Translations under genes and position numbers: made by a program
From: Ligula intestinalis
Lineage: Eukaryota > Platyhelminthes > Cestoda > Diphyllobothriidea > Diphyllobothriidae
DNA length: 64,000 bases
Direction of reading: 5' to 3'
Assembly: GCA_036362985.1 (NCBI GenBank)
Contig: JAYGXS010000002.1
Location: 12,741,962 to 12,805,961 of the forward strand
Notes under the pieces: model-generated
Database searches by the model: none
Seen by the model: only the letters and a program-made list of their open reading frames with translations
What the model was told of the DNA's origin: nothing
In this document: in pieces, positions 22,342 through 34,719 of the stretch
How the letters are laid out: every line of letters starts with the position of its first letter
How positions within the stretch are numbered: the stretch's first letter is position 1

Positions 22342-22740
22342 AAATTGGTTGCGGAGATATTGCGCCCCACGTGCTTTTTCTTCCGCGTTACTGCAGTGAG
22401 TTTAGACACTTTTCAACAGCATTCTCATACACCTTAGTTTGTAAACCACCGGATGGTTGCTGTTAAAGTTGAGAAGCTGTGTGGTGTTCGTCTGCTTCCA
22501 GTAAATCGTTGTCTCTATCTAGCCGTTGGAAGTGCGCATGACGAGTAGATCAAGGAGAGGTAGCTGCTGATCCTTTTCTTCTTCCCTTGTGAATTGTATA
22601 TCTAGGAAGATCAAGTTAAGAAAATTCTAGAAATTCTGCCATGTGTTCCTTTGACGATACCAAACGTGGCATCAACGTAACAGCGCCAAAATATGGGGGG
22701 TTGTTGGCTGAAGGCAATTGTTTCCGGTTCTTATAGAACC
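22341..22740 (-). pseudogene. PLE group B RT C-terminal third with mutated YVDD box
   Basis: Minus strand reads PIFWRCYVDATFGIVKGT, then QFTREEEKDQQLPLLDLLVM, RTSNG, IETTIYWKQTNTTQLLNFNS and NHPVVYKL, i.e. the RT region from the catalytic box to the thumb, joined to the endonuclease linker. The second catalytic Asp of YVDD is Ala. The inverted copy at about 38000-38030 carries the same YVDA change. RT motifs before this box are absent, so the element is 5'-truncated. Confidence 0.8.
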
Positions 22741-23545
22741 ACTGCTGTCACTTAACCGGAGATTGACCGCTTCGTAAGTCGCTCTTGTAAAGCTGGAGTC
22801 TGTCTTTTGGCAAAATATTTTCTTGGTTAAATATTTAATGCGGATGAATCTATGCGAACTCTACCAAAATACACCAGAGCGAGCCTAAAAACGACGCAAT
22901 TTTGAGTGAAAGTTTTAAAATGACAGTTCCATTTCAAAGTCAGTCTGATATTTCCGTTAAAGAAAATTCCACAACCAATGTGTTTGACACAAGGTGGATT
23001 TAGAGAACCATTCTTCCAACTGCATTCGGTCCTGATCATACTAAAAGAAGCAGAACCATGTCTGCTAGACAGAAAAAAAACGTGCGATCGAAAACTGTAC
23101 TTTTACAGCAGCTTTGTGTTGTATTGCAGGAGAAGGTATCCATTCGGATGTAGACAAGGGAGATTAATGTATTTTCTCTTGCAATTCGGCAGATTTTATC
23201 GTAGTTTGGGTAAATTCCTGCCACAAAAAATTGCAGACCTTCCGCGTGAAGCCCTCCATTTGTGGGGGCAGAGCTGCATTCACCGACAAGATGTTTGACA
23301 AAGGTCGAAAATAATGAGCAAAAAAGTCATTTTACCACTCTTTCTGTCATCCGCATTCTGTGAGAGTTATAGAAAAAGGAAAACCTCCTTGTACTTTTTT
23401 GATTCTTTGTTGTCTGAAGTTTTACTTTGTTTCGAGAACGGGAGGAAGGAGATAGTGGTGGAACTGCCTGTCCTTATACCGCATTCGTGTCATTTGAATG
23501 CACAGAATATTTGCTCTAGTGTACGCAGACATTAAGGGCAGTCAA
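22740..23545 (-). repeat. Leader segment B, copy 2
   Basis: About 800 bp that precedes the RT stub of group B elements. Other copies are at 24175-24945 (same strand), 37040-37960 (inverted) and a partial one at 35400-35735. Short open frames in it differ between copies and match no known protein. It is probably untranslated leader, or host DNA co-duplicated with the element. Confidence 0.65.
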
Positions 23546-23569
23546 ATCATAAGTATCGTAAGAAAATTA

Positions 23570-24130
23570 GTCATTGAAAAGATAGTGAATATTGGAGAGC
23601 CTTCGCGTTTCAGGTACATGCATGGATAAAAAAGAAGGATTGTCTAGCACCAGATAAGTTTGTTTATTATCTTGAGCTTTTGGGCTCTCGTGGGAGTCCC
23701 TCGTCAGAGATAAAAGCGTACTCGTAAAGCAAGCAACATGCATAGGGGGCAGGAACCAATCAGCCGTCATAAGAGAAAGGGGAGGGAAAAGGGAGGGAAT
23801 TCATCCATCGACAGTGTCGGCCGTGCGAATATGCCTGCGAAGAGCTATGAATGTCGGCGCCAGATCGATAGATTGATTGACTGAATTCTCGTCCAAGGGC
23901 AAGGCTTCAATCTCGGCCGACGTATGGGATTATCTCCGAGTTGCGAGGTTAAACTCGTGTCCCGTCTCGTAGGTGTGGGCCGCCACTTGCGACAAAGCGT
24001 CACCACTTCTGACAGCCAGCTTATGTTCGTGTATACGCGAACCGAGCATGCGTTCAGTTTGCCCTGTTTCGTTACAAGGACAGAGTAGGCATGGGCGCCA
24101 ATAGGTGGGAAGGGGGCTGTTCGCTGAAGG
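23570..24130 (-). pseudogene. PLE group B copy 1: GIY-YIG C-terminus and 3' tail
   Basis: Minus strand: GQTERMLGSRIHEHKLAVRS, then AAHTYETGHEFNLATRR (24062-23930 region), followed by a stop-interrupted tail and the 3' end. The upstream join goes from RT stub sequence directly into the middle of the endonuclease, an internal deletion. The hammerhead region at 23678-23707 has CTGACGA, 19 nt and AAAA instead of GAAA, so it should be inactive. Confidence 0.75.
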
Positions 24131-24174
24131 CAATCATTTCCGGTTCTTATTGGACCACTTTTGTTACTTAACCG

Positions 24175-24945
24175 GAGATTGACCACTTTGTAAGTCGCTC
24201 TTGTAAAGGTGGAGTCTGTCTTTTGGCAAAATATTTTTTGGTTAAATATTAGGTGCGAATGAATCTATGCGAACTCAACCAAAATACACCACAGCGAGTC
24301 TAAAAACGACACAATTTTGAGTGGAAGTTTAAAAATGATGGTTCCATTTCAAAGTCAGTCTGGTATTTCCGCTCAAGAAAATTCCACAACCAATTTTTTT
24401 GACCCAAGGTGGATTTAGAGAACCCTTCTTCCAACCGCATTCGGTCCTGATCATACTAAAAGAAGCAGAACCATGTCTGCTAGACATAAAGAAAAACGTG
24501 CGATCGAAAACTGTACTTTTACAGTAGCTTTTTCGTTTTATTGCAGGAGAATGCACCCATTCGGATGAAAACAAGGGAGATTAATGTATTTTTTTTGAAA
24601 TTCAGCAGATTTCATCGTAGTTTGGGTGAATTCCTGCCACAGAAAAATGCAGACCTTCCACGTGAAGCCCCCCCCCTGTGGGGACAAAGCGGCATTTGCT
24701 GACAAGATGCTTTACGGAGGTCGTAAATATTGAACAAAAAACTCAATTTACTCTTCTTTCCGTCATCCGCATTCTGCTATAACTGTGGAAAACAAAAGAT
24801 CGCCTTGTATTTTTTGATACTTTGGTGTCTGACGATTTACGGGCTAAAGGAGGTAGCATTGGAACTAAATGCCCTTATGTCATGTGCGTGCCATTTAATT
24901 CAACAGGTATTTATTTGCTCTAGTGTGCTCTAGAGTGTTTTTACT
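24175..24945 (-). repeat. Leader segment B, copy 1
   Basis: Aligns with 22740-23545 about 1.4 kb away in the same orientation. Differences are scattered substitutions and small indels. It lacks the 58-bp LINE-tail insertion seen in the inverted copy at 37329-37388. Confidence 0.65.
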
Positions 24946-24954
24946 CAGTGATAC

Positions 24955-25800
24955 CCTTCTCCGGGCGTCCGGCAGGGATCTATCCAATCCACAACAGTAG
25001 CAGGAGCATTCAGTTTCTCGTCAACCATTTTACCAAAAGCTGACCGTAGATTTTTGATTGAATTCAAGTCGGGACTATGTGCTGGCCATATGTCCTTCCT
25101 CTAGAAATGTGGAATTTTGTCTGAAAGAAATCTCTCGGTAACCAGAGCTGCATGAGTTTTGGCTCTGTGTTACATAAAATAATCTTTTACACGTCCGGAA
25201 GAGGCTTATTGTCAAATTTTGAACTGCTCACATTCTTTCAATCTTTTAAACAGGTCTTGCTTTAGGACCTCCTCTACATAATATTCACCATGCATCCTTG
25301 ATCCTCTGGTAATATGGGAAGTCAGAGATCCCATCACTGCTCTGCACATCATGACTGTATGGCTAATCATTGGAACGTTGAAATTCCTATCCATCTAACT
25401 AATTAGAGTGCGAATATCGGAATTTTTGAGCTTCAGGGATGGAGCAGTTCATACGGCGCTTCAGTGGAGAAGATGACTAGTTTCCCGTCATGTACCACTT
25501 GACCAGCTTACAGAAGGTCACCCTTGTTCGTTTATGGATTTTCCTTCTGTAATAGGGGGTTACATCCAAACTTTCGTACAAATACTGGTGCGTATTGGAC
25601 TTCGAAACCTTTCTAACGACCTTTCTAAGTCCCTCCGCAAGGCGTTCGTTCTTCCCGGAAGAAATTACCGAACTTTTAAAAGGGAAGAATAATTTTGGGA
25701 CACCGTATACTTCTTCTTCGGCTGCATCAGAACTCTCCTGCGAAATGATAGGATTTTACAAAGATGTAGGCATTCGGACATACTTTTACGCGAAGCTTTT
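24955..25800 (-). pseudogene. Tc1-like transposase pseudogene
   Basis: Minus strand, C-terminal: KDIWPAHSPDLNSIKNLRSA then FGKMVDEKLNAPATVVDWID (about 24980-25110), the conserved region around the third catalytic acid. Toward the N-terminus: TRIKDAW near 25300 and SNTHQYLYESLD near 25600. Several stops and frame changes. It is related to the Tc1 copy split by PLE-A and shows what the uninterrupted site looks like. Confidence 0.75.
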
Positions 25801-25824
25801 GCTTTAGATATTGACTGCTATCAG

Positions 25825-26840
25825 TGGAGACAAACGTAGTTTAAGTAGTGCACCTCATATACCCTTAATCCCAGCATTTTGTCCTACGGAAACGGTGGGT
25901 AAAGGGGTTTTGGTGGCGGGAAAATAGGATAGGCAGTGAAGGAAATTTTTAGAAGTAATATGATCTTCATCTCGGCTGCATTCTTCAATAAAAGCAATGA
26001 CCTATCTAAAAGTAATCTGAAACAGCCCTATGTTCGCCACGTAAACTGCCGAATTTTGACACCTAGATGCCCAATTAAGCTTATTTTTCTTCTACCTCTT
26101 TCCTAACTTTTTTGATGAAAACCCTTATAATGCTGCAATGCTTTGTGTAGTATTTTTATTTTATCGACCTATTTGTCAGTAAGAGTTATAATTTGCAACT
26201 TGACTTTCGGACAGTTTAAAAGCTTTTGGGGTATTTGGCAGGTTTAAACTAAACCATTTCTGGCACATGAACGCGGCAAAAATAGTTTTAGCAGTGCACC
26301 TCATATATCCCTAGTCCCAGAATTCGGTCCTATAGAAATGCTGGTCATGGGGTGTTTCGCCAGTGGGGAAATAGGATAGGCAGTAAAGAAGGTTGGAAAG
26401 TGTAGTTGAATTTGTTTCCCGTGGCCACTAGGAGTAGGTTGTTCCGCATGGTAATCGAAGGTGTGCGCAGCGTCTCGTGCCGAGGACTGCACTAAACTTA
26501 CTTCAGAACGGTAAGTTTGACGACGCGTAAGTGGAAGTGAGCGACCTTCTTAGCACCATTTCTATTTTTTGGAATTTCCAGAAGCCTGCATTTTGATACT
26601 CGGGGTTTGCCGCAGTACGTTAAACGTTAATACATTTTAAGAAAATCTACAGATATTAATCAACATTTCTAAATACAATACAAGAAGAATGGATATGGCA
26701 GTTATTAAAGTACATTACACTGCCTAGCTTAAATCCCCACCGCCAAAACCCATAAAACCACTGCTTCCGTGGGACAAATGCTGGGACTAGGGGTATATGA
26801 GGTGCCCTACTTAAGTTACTGCTGCCTCAGTTGACTTAGC
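25825..26840. mobile_element. R3: MITE-like element with ~110-bp inverted ends
   Basis: Left-type ends at 25830-25940 and 26275-26400 (direct to each other) are inverted relative to the right-type end at 26705-26830. Each carries a gtgcacctcatat block, cccag, a C/G-rich middle and ataggataggcagt. The unit 26275-26830 (about 560 bp) is a plausible non-autonomous DNA element, and 25830-25940 a second end. Solo right ends lie at 6560-6720 and 39160-39215. No transposase is visible. Confidence 0.6.
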
Positions 26841-27326
26841 TCAAAGCGAACACGAAAAAAGAGAGCATTCGTTTTTTGCGCATGCAAGGTACACTACAGT
26901 CACGATTTTGGTTAGACTGGACAATTTTCAGTAAAGTGCACATGACATACGCCCAATGGTTTTTTAACAAAGCACCAGAGTCCTGTCGATTTTTTGTCCG
27001 CAGCAGGGCCGCTCACATGCATAATTGCCTCTTGGAGCAGATGAATTAGTGGGGAATAATTTATGAGTACACAGTCCTAGGCACTGTGACGTGGAGCACT
27101 TTTGCTGCTGCAGCTGCAAGCGAAAATAAAATTAGACGGTTTGCAGTTTCAACCCTTTTCTCCGCTTTCTCTCCCTTTGCCTGAAGAAAGTACCCCTCTT
27201 TTAGTCTCTTTGTGTCTCAGATATGGGATGCTTAGTCACGTTTGTGAAAGAAAGACAAGAATTTTGTTTCCTTTTTTCATTCAGGCGGGACATCTACCGT
27301 AAACTGCCCCCGTTACTACCAACAGA

Positions 27327-27390
27327 AGTCAAGTCAAGTCAAATTTATGAAAGGAAATATAGGCAAACGCCTTTGAACTCACTCTTGGTA
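27327..27390 (-). repeat. Short LINE-tail-like repeat (R7), copy 1
   Basis: Reverse complement of 37329-37388 apart from a few changes. It contains three units of a ttgac pentamer (as gtcaa on this strand) next to an aaatttat.aaaggaaatatagg block and a caaacgcctttgaactc end. A short-tandem-repeat 3' end is typical of RTE-like LINEs. Confidence 0.5.
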
Positions 27391-27394
27391 TATA

Positions 27395-28725
27395 GGATTT
27401 AAGAAATGCATCGGCATAGCCAAACATTCCAAAGCAGTCGTTGACACAATTTCAGAAGACTACTCGCTTGTTTCAAGAAATACACTCACACTCAGTTTAC
27501 ACGAGCCAGCAGTGTAACTGAGGAAGAAGAGCAGACAGTGAAAAAACTCCTAAGGCTGGCTCATAATTCAAAATGGAATGTCATTTTTGGTTTTTAGGAG
27601 AAAAACTGTCGCTCGTGGGGAAAGTATGTGAATGATAGGGGCATGATGCTTCTGTGAATGTTGACGGCAGCCATGGCGTCCATGACAAGTAATATCTACA
27701 TCCGAAGGACAATATGGAGCTTCTAAAGTTCACTCGGACCTTTAAATAAGAGGCGTGCGCGGGGTCTTCAAAATAGCCAAACAACTGTGCTCAAATCCCG
27801 GCGGCAGTTCCATCGTAGGCTTGTCGTTAGACTCTCCTACGGGGGTATGCCCTCTAAAACGCCCAATAAACTAACCGGTATCATCTCTATTGCAAAAATT
27901 AGCAACGATGGTACAATCCATCACGAAGAAAGGGTAGGTAGAAGAATTCCTACCACCAGAATATAAAATTATACGCCAGTTCATACTTAACCTGTATACG
28001 CCGTTACCGCAAAGACGCAGTTTTTCATTTCTGGAAAGTTTCATAGTTTTTCCTACACTTAACCTCTCCATGTCTCTTAAAGTATCCTCATGGCCTGTGA
28101 TTAGGCTCAGAAGACCCGTCTCACTTGCTCATTTGTTTCCAGCGAGAGCACACATTGAAAGCAGTAAAGCCTCGTTGCATATCACTAAAAGGGCAGGAAA
28201 CGATGCTGGTTTTAAACTGACGGCCGAACTATCGACCTCACACCTTTTTACCGTTCGCTGTCAGCTGTCGAATCCGTCAGCGGCGTGTCATGGCACCTAC
28301 TGCACGATTTTATCGCAAGGAAGAACTTGGTGAATGTCGGACATTAAAAAATTAATTCTCTCGGCAACTCACAATTCATTATTAGATACATAGTAGTTGT
28401 GTTTTTTAAATCTTAGAGAAAACTGGAATTGGGGGGATTGGAAGAATGTCTGAGGGCAAAATAAATTAAGAGTCTGTTTGGCTTATCAGCTAGAAGAATT
28501 ACAGTCTCTTGCATATTCAGGTATAGGGCGAAAATAAAATTAGCGAAAAAATCTTGAACAACTCATTTTTAGTTGGCTGATTAGTCACTGGATGTGGTAA
28601 ACCGCCTTATAAGTGTCAAGGTTTATCGCTTAGAACTATTCGGTCAGAATCGCAGTCCGGTTCGTTTATTTTTAAATCCTAGCTTACTAATCACGCGCGG
28701 GGTTACCCCAGAGACTTTATATGCC
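27395..28725. other. No recognisable feature
   Basis: Mixed sequence with open frames up to 87 codons (28070-28333), none recognisable and none repeated elsewhere in the window. Confidence 0.45.
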
Positions 28726-28729
28726 GATG

Positions 28730-29330
28730 CATGAAACAAAAACAACCCAACAAAATGGAACTAGATAGTCCCGCACAGCCACCACAAACAAATACATGGC
28801 GAATCCTCCCTTATGTAAGAAATACTTTTGAGCATGTTGATAGGCACTTGCGGAAACACCAAATAAAAGTGGCGCCTAAACCGATGACTACTTTACGCAC
28901 TCAGCTAGTACACCCTAAGGATAGGGTTGACTACCTCAATGAAAAGTAAGTCTTCTACAATATCATGTGCGAAGCTTTTGATACCGTATATTGTGGCCAA
29001 ACTGGAAGATCCGTCTTCACTAGCATCCACGAGCACCAATTAACCGTGAAGAGACATGACCATTTGTCCAAAACGGCTATGCAAAGCCTTGATAGAGTAT
29101 ACACCTCTGTATAGGCCAAAACACACATAGTCAGGGTTTGCACCTCCCTCCCAAAATGGCCGACAGTTTCTTCAGGCCATGCACTCCAACGACTCATGCA
29201 TCAACCGCCAAAGAGAATTAGGTGGTATCTATAAACACTTCAAAAAACGGTGTAAGAAACAAAGGTTGCACAACACAGACTGACTGAGACCACAACTACC
29301 AATCAGGTCTCACGCCATCGATTTTTTCTG
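28730..29330 (+). pseudogene. PLE group D GIY-YIG pseudogene
   Basis: Begins with the linker NTWRILPYVRNTFEHVDRHL (about 28790-28850), then RTQLVHPKDRVDYLNEK, a stop, and the core FDTVYCGQTGRSVFTSIHEH (about 28977-29036) with QLTVKRHDHLSK and RVYTSV. This is the region from linker to middle of the endonuclease. The GIY strand reads VFYNI and one Cys of the usual pair remains. It is related to the minus-strand copy at 32860-33490. No RT and no clear hammerhead remain. Confidence 0.75.
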
Positions 29331-29489
29331 CACGTTTGAAAATTTATTTGTTCACTGCACAGTTCTTGTTAGTTCGATGGCGTGCTGAGGAGCCAGACTG
29401 AAAAATTTCCTGAGTAAAGTTACTTTTATATCCCAAAGAACATTTTTTGTTCCAAATTAAAATTTCTTGGAATGCGTATTTTCCAGTTT

Positions 29490-29600
29490 GGATTCAGGTG
29501 TCTCCAAACCTGTGGTTGCGTAGGACTGACTGGCTGATGAAGGTTCATACACTAGAAATTTCCATTTCATTCCCTTTTGTTCTTGTCAGTCTGCATAGTT
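29490..29600 (+). mobile_element. tRNA-derived SINE with hammerhead-like core, copy 3 (tail only)
   Basis: ctgatga at 29534-29540, exactly 14 nt, gaaa at 29555-29558, then a ccattt..attcccttttgttcttgtc tail, equivalent to the tctccct..gtctttgtc tail of other copies. The head is degraded. It is the most diverged of the five copies. Confidence 0.55.
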
Positions 29601-29604
29601 AATC

Positions 29605-32600
29605 AGTGATTCGCTCCATCAGTGAACTTAATGATGCTTTTTTTTTAAAAGGACTTTTTGGGGAGAAAAAGGAAACCAGCTTAATGATCTTATAATCATT
29701 CATTAGAGGGTTTTTGCAAACTGTCCAATAAACCGGAATCCACAGGAGTAAAACCAAGACAATATAGGGGATGCGGCATGCTCTCCAGTTGAATTTTCGT
29801 AGTAGATCTCTAGTGAACTTTGCAGTGTCCGACCTGGCATTCGATTCCTGCACACAGTTCATGACGTATGCAGCAGTCATAATGCAGTGAACTGGATAAA
29901 ACCACAGCAGATTGTAAATCTGCTGCAATATGAAGGTCAGAATCCGAATGGGCGATTTAATACATATTTTGAGTTGTTTACTTAGTTCATTGAGTTGACA
30001 AGAGATGTAGAATACTATTTACTAGGAAAGAGTTCAGTTCAGCTCAGTGTAATGGGGGCAAACAGTGGCGGAATGGGTGCAAATCCAACGTTTGTTGATA
30101 ACCAGGGAATTTTCTACGCTATTAAATGTTGTGGACAAAACCTCTTATTAGTGCGTGTTGTACTATAAAAGAATATTTTTAAAAAGCAGAAACTTTTTAA
30201 TCATATATTCAGAAAACAGACAATTTTGCTTTGCAACCATGAAAATGAGGTAAGTTCAGTAATGAGATTACGCATTATTGTTGACATAAAAGAACAAAGT
30301 ACGTTTAATAAGTATGTATTGCAAATCTATTAAGTTTTGTGACATAAAATGAGGCAATAAGCTTACAAGGCTGTTATTTGCTTTACCCCACTGCGAATAA
30401 TGACCGTAAACAAGCATATATACAAACACCCATGACATGCCGTCGATGTTTTTTGTCACGCCGTAGGCAAAAAATGTCCAAAAATTTTTTTATCTATATA
30501 GCAGGATCAACGAATCGAAAAACTTGAAACGGAACGGGTAGAAGATTATTAATTTTCTCAAACTCATCGTTTATATTCTGCTGCTCTACTTTGCTTTCGT
30601 TATATTAGAACTATAAGTAAATAAATATACTGAAAATTGCTCCGATCTACACAGAAAAGTTAGTTCGTTCATTTGCAGAAGGTGTAAGGCTAATGTTTAG
30701 AGCAGCAACAAAAATTGGCCAGAGTTTCCCATTCTGATCTTGACTGTATCTTCAAAAATAAAGTACGCAGGTGTTTGACGCCGAAATATACAATAAAATA
30801 ACTTTTTGAAGAGGTTGCTTGTTATGCAATTTTTTGAGCAATCCTGGTTATATTCGTTCGCGATTTTTGTTGTGGACCTTCAGTTTTCGTAGCAATGAGC
30901 TGATATTTTTTGGTGATTCCGAAATCATGACCCAAACAGACAGGTGTATAAGGAAGAATGTCTAAAAGCGCGTCATTTAGGTAAATACTATTAAGAAGTA
31001 TCTTATTTTGAAGGTGTTGGTGAGCATCTAGAATATGATCCTTATTTATGGTCAATTTACTGAAGTCAGTGAAAAGCGTAAAGTGTTAATCACCATTTCA
31101 AGAAAGATCCGAACCTCATCATAATCAAAATTCCAAAATAAGTACAAAGAAATATGGCCGAAGGAAAATTATCTTAGTGTACAAAACAATGGTACGATTA
31201 CAATTGCACTTGACAATTCCATTTCAATTTATTAGTCACTGGCCGGCATGCCCCTACGTGAGCTTACGAAATATTTTATTCTTGTGAGCTCCCAGCGGGC
31301 AAAATCAAGCGAAAATGTGGTTGCCTTAGTCCAACGTAACTCAAGCAATTCTCGTGAAAACGTGTTGGAATACATGCTCGAAATTGAGGCTGTTCGCTAC
31401 TAGTCATACATTACACTGCACACAATATGGGGGCATATATATTACAAAAAGATCATTTCCAACGTAATTTTACTTGTTCTACTAAGTTCTTTCAGTGTTT
31501 ACATTAAAAAATTAATTGTATTTAGTACACCCGATTTCTATATTTTCCGAATTTTCCACTTCGCTATAAAAGCTTGTATTTCTATTAAACGTTATATTCC
31601 TTCATAAATCACAACATGCCCTATTGTGAAGAAGGACTATTACTTTATAGTTGTTGGGCTTTGAGGGCCGCAGCTTAGGCTGCGTTTTTGCAACAGGGAA
31701 TGACTGGAAAAAAATCGTTGGATTTCAAAAGTCACTGTCAGACCTGTTTCTTTTTCGTCACCAGTTACAGTTATTTTATAAATTGCCTTTTTAATCAGTT
31801 ACACAAACAAAGACACCAAATTGGACACGTTTTGCACATTAAAGATTTTAATAGTTATCACCCAAGCATTCATTATTTTCTCCTGTTATGAAAGCATTCA
31901 TTATAGTTACTCCACCACGGTCCTGTAGACGGGATATTTTTGGTACTTCATGCTGCGGCTTGTTACCAAGACTAGACAAGACAATTGATTTAAGCACGTT
32001 CTTCCGGTAAAAGCACAGACAAAAAGTATAAAAGTAAACGTTCTGACCACAATTGACTTCTGTGCCATATTTAATAGAAGAATCTTGTAAGACCTGCAAT
32101 TAAAATAGGTAAAAAATAAAAAAAGCAATGCCAACTAATGATACTGATACTTGTAAATAACTTAAAAATGAAACATGTATAGATTTGCCGGGTTCTTTGA
32201 GAATTTTGAAAAATTCACAGACCCTTAAAAATTGCTGATACAGAAAATAATAAGTTTGAAATGCACATTTCGCGAACCTTAAAACGTGAACGCACAAGGT
32301 ATGACTATTTTCCATATTCCATATTCGCATTCGGACAACTATTTCTGCAAATCCACTTTCTCCACTGTCCCGTCTGCCACAATAAATATTTTTTTAGAAT
32401 ACTTTTTCTAGGGACTACTTGCTGAAAGATTTATCTCTGCCTCCTGGGAGATAAATGATAATTAGTTAAGGTGCCTGATAGTTCTTACACATTCCTTCTC
32501 TTTGAAGTCATCTGCAAGCCGTTAATATATAGTCCTGAAAAGCTTCCAAATCGGTGAGCTCATGCTAGCCTGTTGTCGAGGCTGAAATTTCTGCTGGCTT

Positions 32601-32850
32601 TAAATTATACATTTTGGTCTTCGGTATCCAGCTGGTAAAATAATTCGGAAACCTCGCAAATATTTCCCCAAAAGTCGATTTATTTTAGTTTTAATTTCAT
32701 TTAGAAACGATGTTCACTGACTGAAGAATAGACGATGGTTGAAATTCCTGTTAAGACCGTCCACAGGCGGTGGCTTACGGACAGATAATTAAAGGCATGT
32801 ATTAATTGGGAAAATAGAGTAATTTTATTGAGAGAATTGTCGACGCTGGA
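29605..32850. other. AT-rich sequence with no recognisable gene
   Basis: More than 3 kb of AT-rich DNA. The longest frames (109 codons at 29599-29928 minus, 83 at 31848-32099 minus) match nothing and have no repeat partner here. I found no RNA gene or transposon signature. Confidence 0.45.
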
Positions 32851-32859
32851 TCCCCATGT

Positions 32860-33490
32860 CGTCATCGGGCTTAAGAAGATGTGCAAGGATCAATTAAAAT
32901 TTCAAAAGTACTGGTGCAATTATATCGTCATCTGAAGTCAGCACTAATTGGCAGATGCAATTTGCGTCAGTCCATGGTGGACAAATTAATAGTCGTCATA
33001 GCGTTAGTTCTACTTGGCAATTGTAATTTGCATCAGTCCGGATGGAAAATTACAAGTCGCCTGGCATGGAATATGACTAGCAGTTGTACTAAACGTTAGT
33101 CCGTGTTAATCGGCTGTTGCCTCTTCAATCTTTAGGTTGAGATGTTTGTAAATTCCATCCAACTTGATATGTAAGTTGATGCATGAATCATTGGAGTGCA
33201 TGGCCTCAATAAATTCTCGGCCTTTTTTGAAGGGGCATACACCGACGATACGTGTTTCGTCCTATGCAAAGGTGTATCCTCTATCAAGGTTATGTATAGC
33301 CAATTCGGATAAATGATCATGCCTCTTCGCTGCCTTGTGGTGCTTGTGGATGCGTGTGGAGGTGGAACTCTCTGTTTGGCCACGGTATACGGCATCACAA
33401 GCTTCGACTGGGATCTTGTAGATGACTTCTTTTTTATCGAGATAGCTAACCCTATCTACTGCCTCTGCATTTCGTCACACAAAGCCACTT
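32860..33490 (-). pseudogene. PLE group D GIY-YIG pseudogene with tandem-repeat tail
   Basis: Minus strand from about 33475: DRVSYLDKKEVIYKIPVEAC, then DAVYRGQTESSTSTRIHKHH, KRHDHLSELAIHNLDRGYTF, a stop, DETRIVGV, FKKGREFIEAMHSNDSCINL. This covers the GIY strand, YIG strand (YRG here), the H.H pair and the conserved Glu. Downstream, 32925-33060 holds two units of about 68 bp (tcgtcat starts at 32925 and 32993), with a possible weaker third. Same group as 28730-29330. Confidence 0.8.
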
Positions 33491-33494
33491 AAGT

Positions 33495-34375
33495 GCTCCT
33501 AGGTTGCTTGCCATCGAAGACTCGGTAAGCATCGTCTGTGCCTGCTTCCTACCTTTGGAGTCGATGTAAACTCACTTTCCTGCCCTCTAGCTAAGGCAGA
33601 CTATGGTCTCATTAGGTTCAGTTGCATCTGCCGTCTATCCCCAAACAACCAAAAGGTCAGCCTTTTATGAGGCCGTGCTTATTGACTGGACAAAGGTCGC
33701 CTCTGAGTAGCTTTCAGATTCGTCGTTATTTGGAATTGAGCTAGTAAAGGTCAGCTCACACAGTTTTTAGGTCATAATTTTACAGAAATAACTCTAAAGA
33801 TTCTAACTAGCGCAGCCGACAGGCTAGTTATCACTATGTCAATCTATGAACAACGTAATGCAAATAACCTACAAGTCAGCCCTGTCCAGTCCTATTGGTT
33901 TCATTAACTTGACAAAACAATACTTCGTCTAACTGCCCTCCGGTTTGTAGTGATGCGAAAACGTTAAGCTTCTCTGCAAAATATACTTCAACTGTATTTT
34001 AACAGGCTGAAATTTCGCAAGTGCCCACAGTGGATCCAGTGAACAACACTGACAACCAATGCTTCAACCACAGAACAGCTTCTTTATTTATTCTATTTTT
34101 CCGCTGTATCTAAGTGTCTACCTGTCTAATGCATAGATATTGTAATTTTACTTGGTTGTCAATAGTTCTAACGACTCATTCACAGTAGACTAAATACGTA
34201 TTTTAATTTGTTTTCGCTACATGCAAAAGAAGCATTTTCTAGACACCACTTCTTTGCTCATAAGTCACTGCTTTTGAAATTGAGCCAACATTCTTCTTCC
34301 TTCAATTCGCTTGTAAGTTATCTTAAACATATGTGACCATATGTGCTTCGCTGATTTGGTAGAAGAAGAAATCAG
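33495..34375. other. No recognisable feature
   Basis: No frame or repeat of note. It may include upstream group D PLE sequence near 33500, but I could not confirm RT motifs. Confidence 0.4.
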
Positions 34376-34379
34376 CTCC

Positions 34380-34620
34380 ACTTCGCTCAGGAGCTCACAG
34401 CTAGACCCCGCGCTGGCACTCACATAGTGGCTAATGAGACTGGATCAAATGGATCCGACAAAGTAAAAGGGGACCTGAATGGCCATTTCTGGCTTTTTAG
34501 CCCTCAGCAGCTAATCATACCCAATCTCAAGTGGTGGAACCCCGAAATTCGAACTGGGGACCTTTGGTCATTGAGTTTATCCCTTAACCATTGCACCACG
34601 GGCTCATTCCGTTGTCAGCT
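34380..34620 (-). mobile_element. tRNA-derived SINE with hammerhead-like core, copy 4
   Basis: Minus strand: tRNA-like head with A-box tggtgcaatggttaaggg (about 34600-34583) and B-box agttcgaattt (about 34554-34544). Then ctgctga (34510-34504), 14 nt forming a perfect ggct/agcc stem, gaaa (34489-34486), tggccattc and a ctttgtcgga tail. The complete head-body-tail order makes this the clearest copy. The first box has A to C at its fourth position. Confidence 0.8.
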
Positions 34621-34719
34621 ATGATCGTGAATATGAATGAACTGGGGTGCTCATCCGATCTATCTGATGATGGTCTCCTTTTACTTTGTAGGATCCACTC
34701 CCCGTATATGGCTATTTAT

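Larger units (their letters stand above)
21620..24945 (-). mobile_element. PLE group B, two head-to-tail copies
   Basis: Read on the minus strand, copy 1 runs: leader segment B (24945 to 24175), a short RT stub, GIY-YIG C-terminus, 3' tail and hammerhead (to 23570). Copy 2 runs: leader B (23545 to 22735), RT C-terminal third, full GIY-YIG, tail and hammerhead (to 21620). Leaders of the two copies align over about 800 bp. Copy 1 has lost everything between the RT stub and the middle of the endonuclease. Tandem PLE copies are a known outcome of PLE retrotransposition. A related array in inverse orientation lies at 36424-38820. Confidence 0.8.

Noticed and set aside
34520..34605. tRNA gene on the minus strand
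   Set aside because: A tRNA-like head of a SINE; same body and tail as four other copies follow directly.
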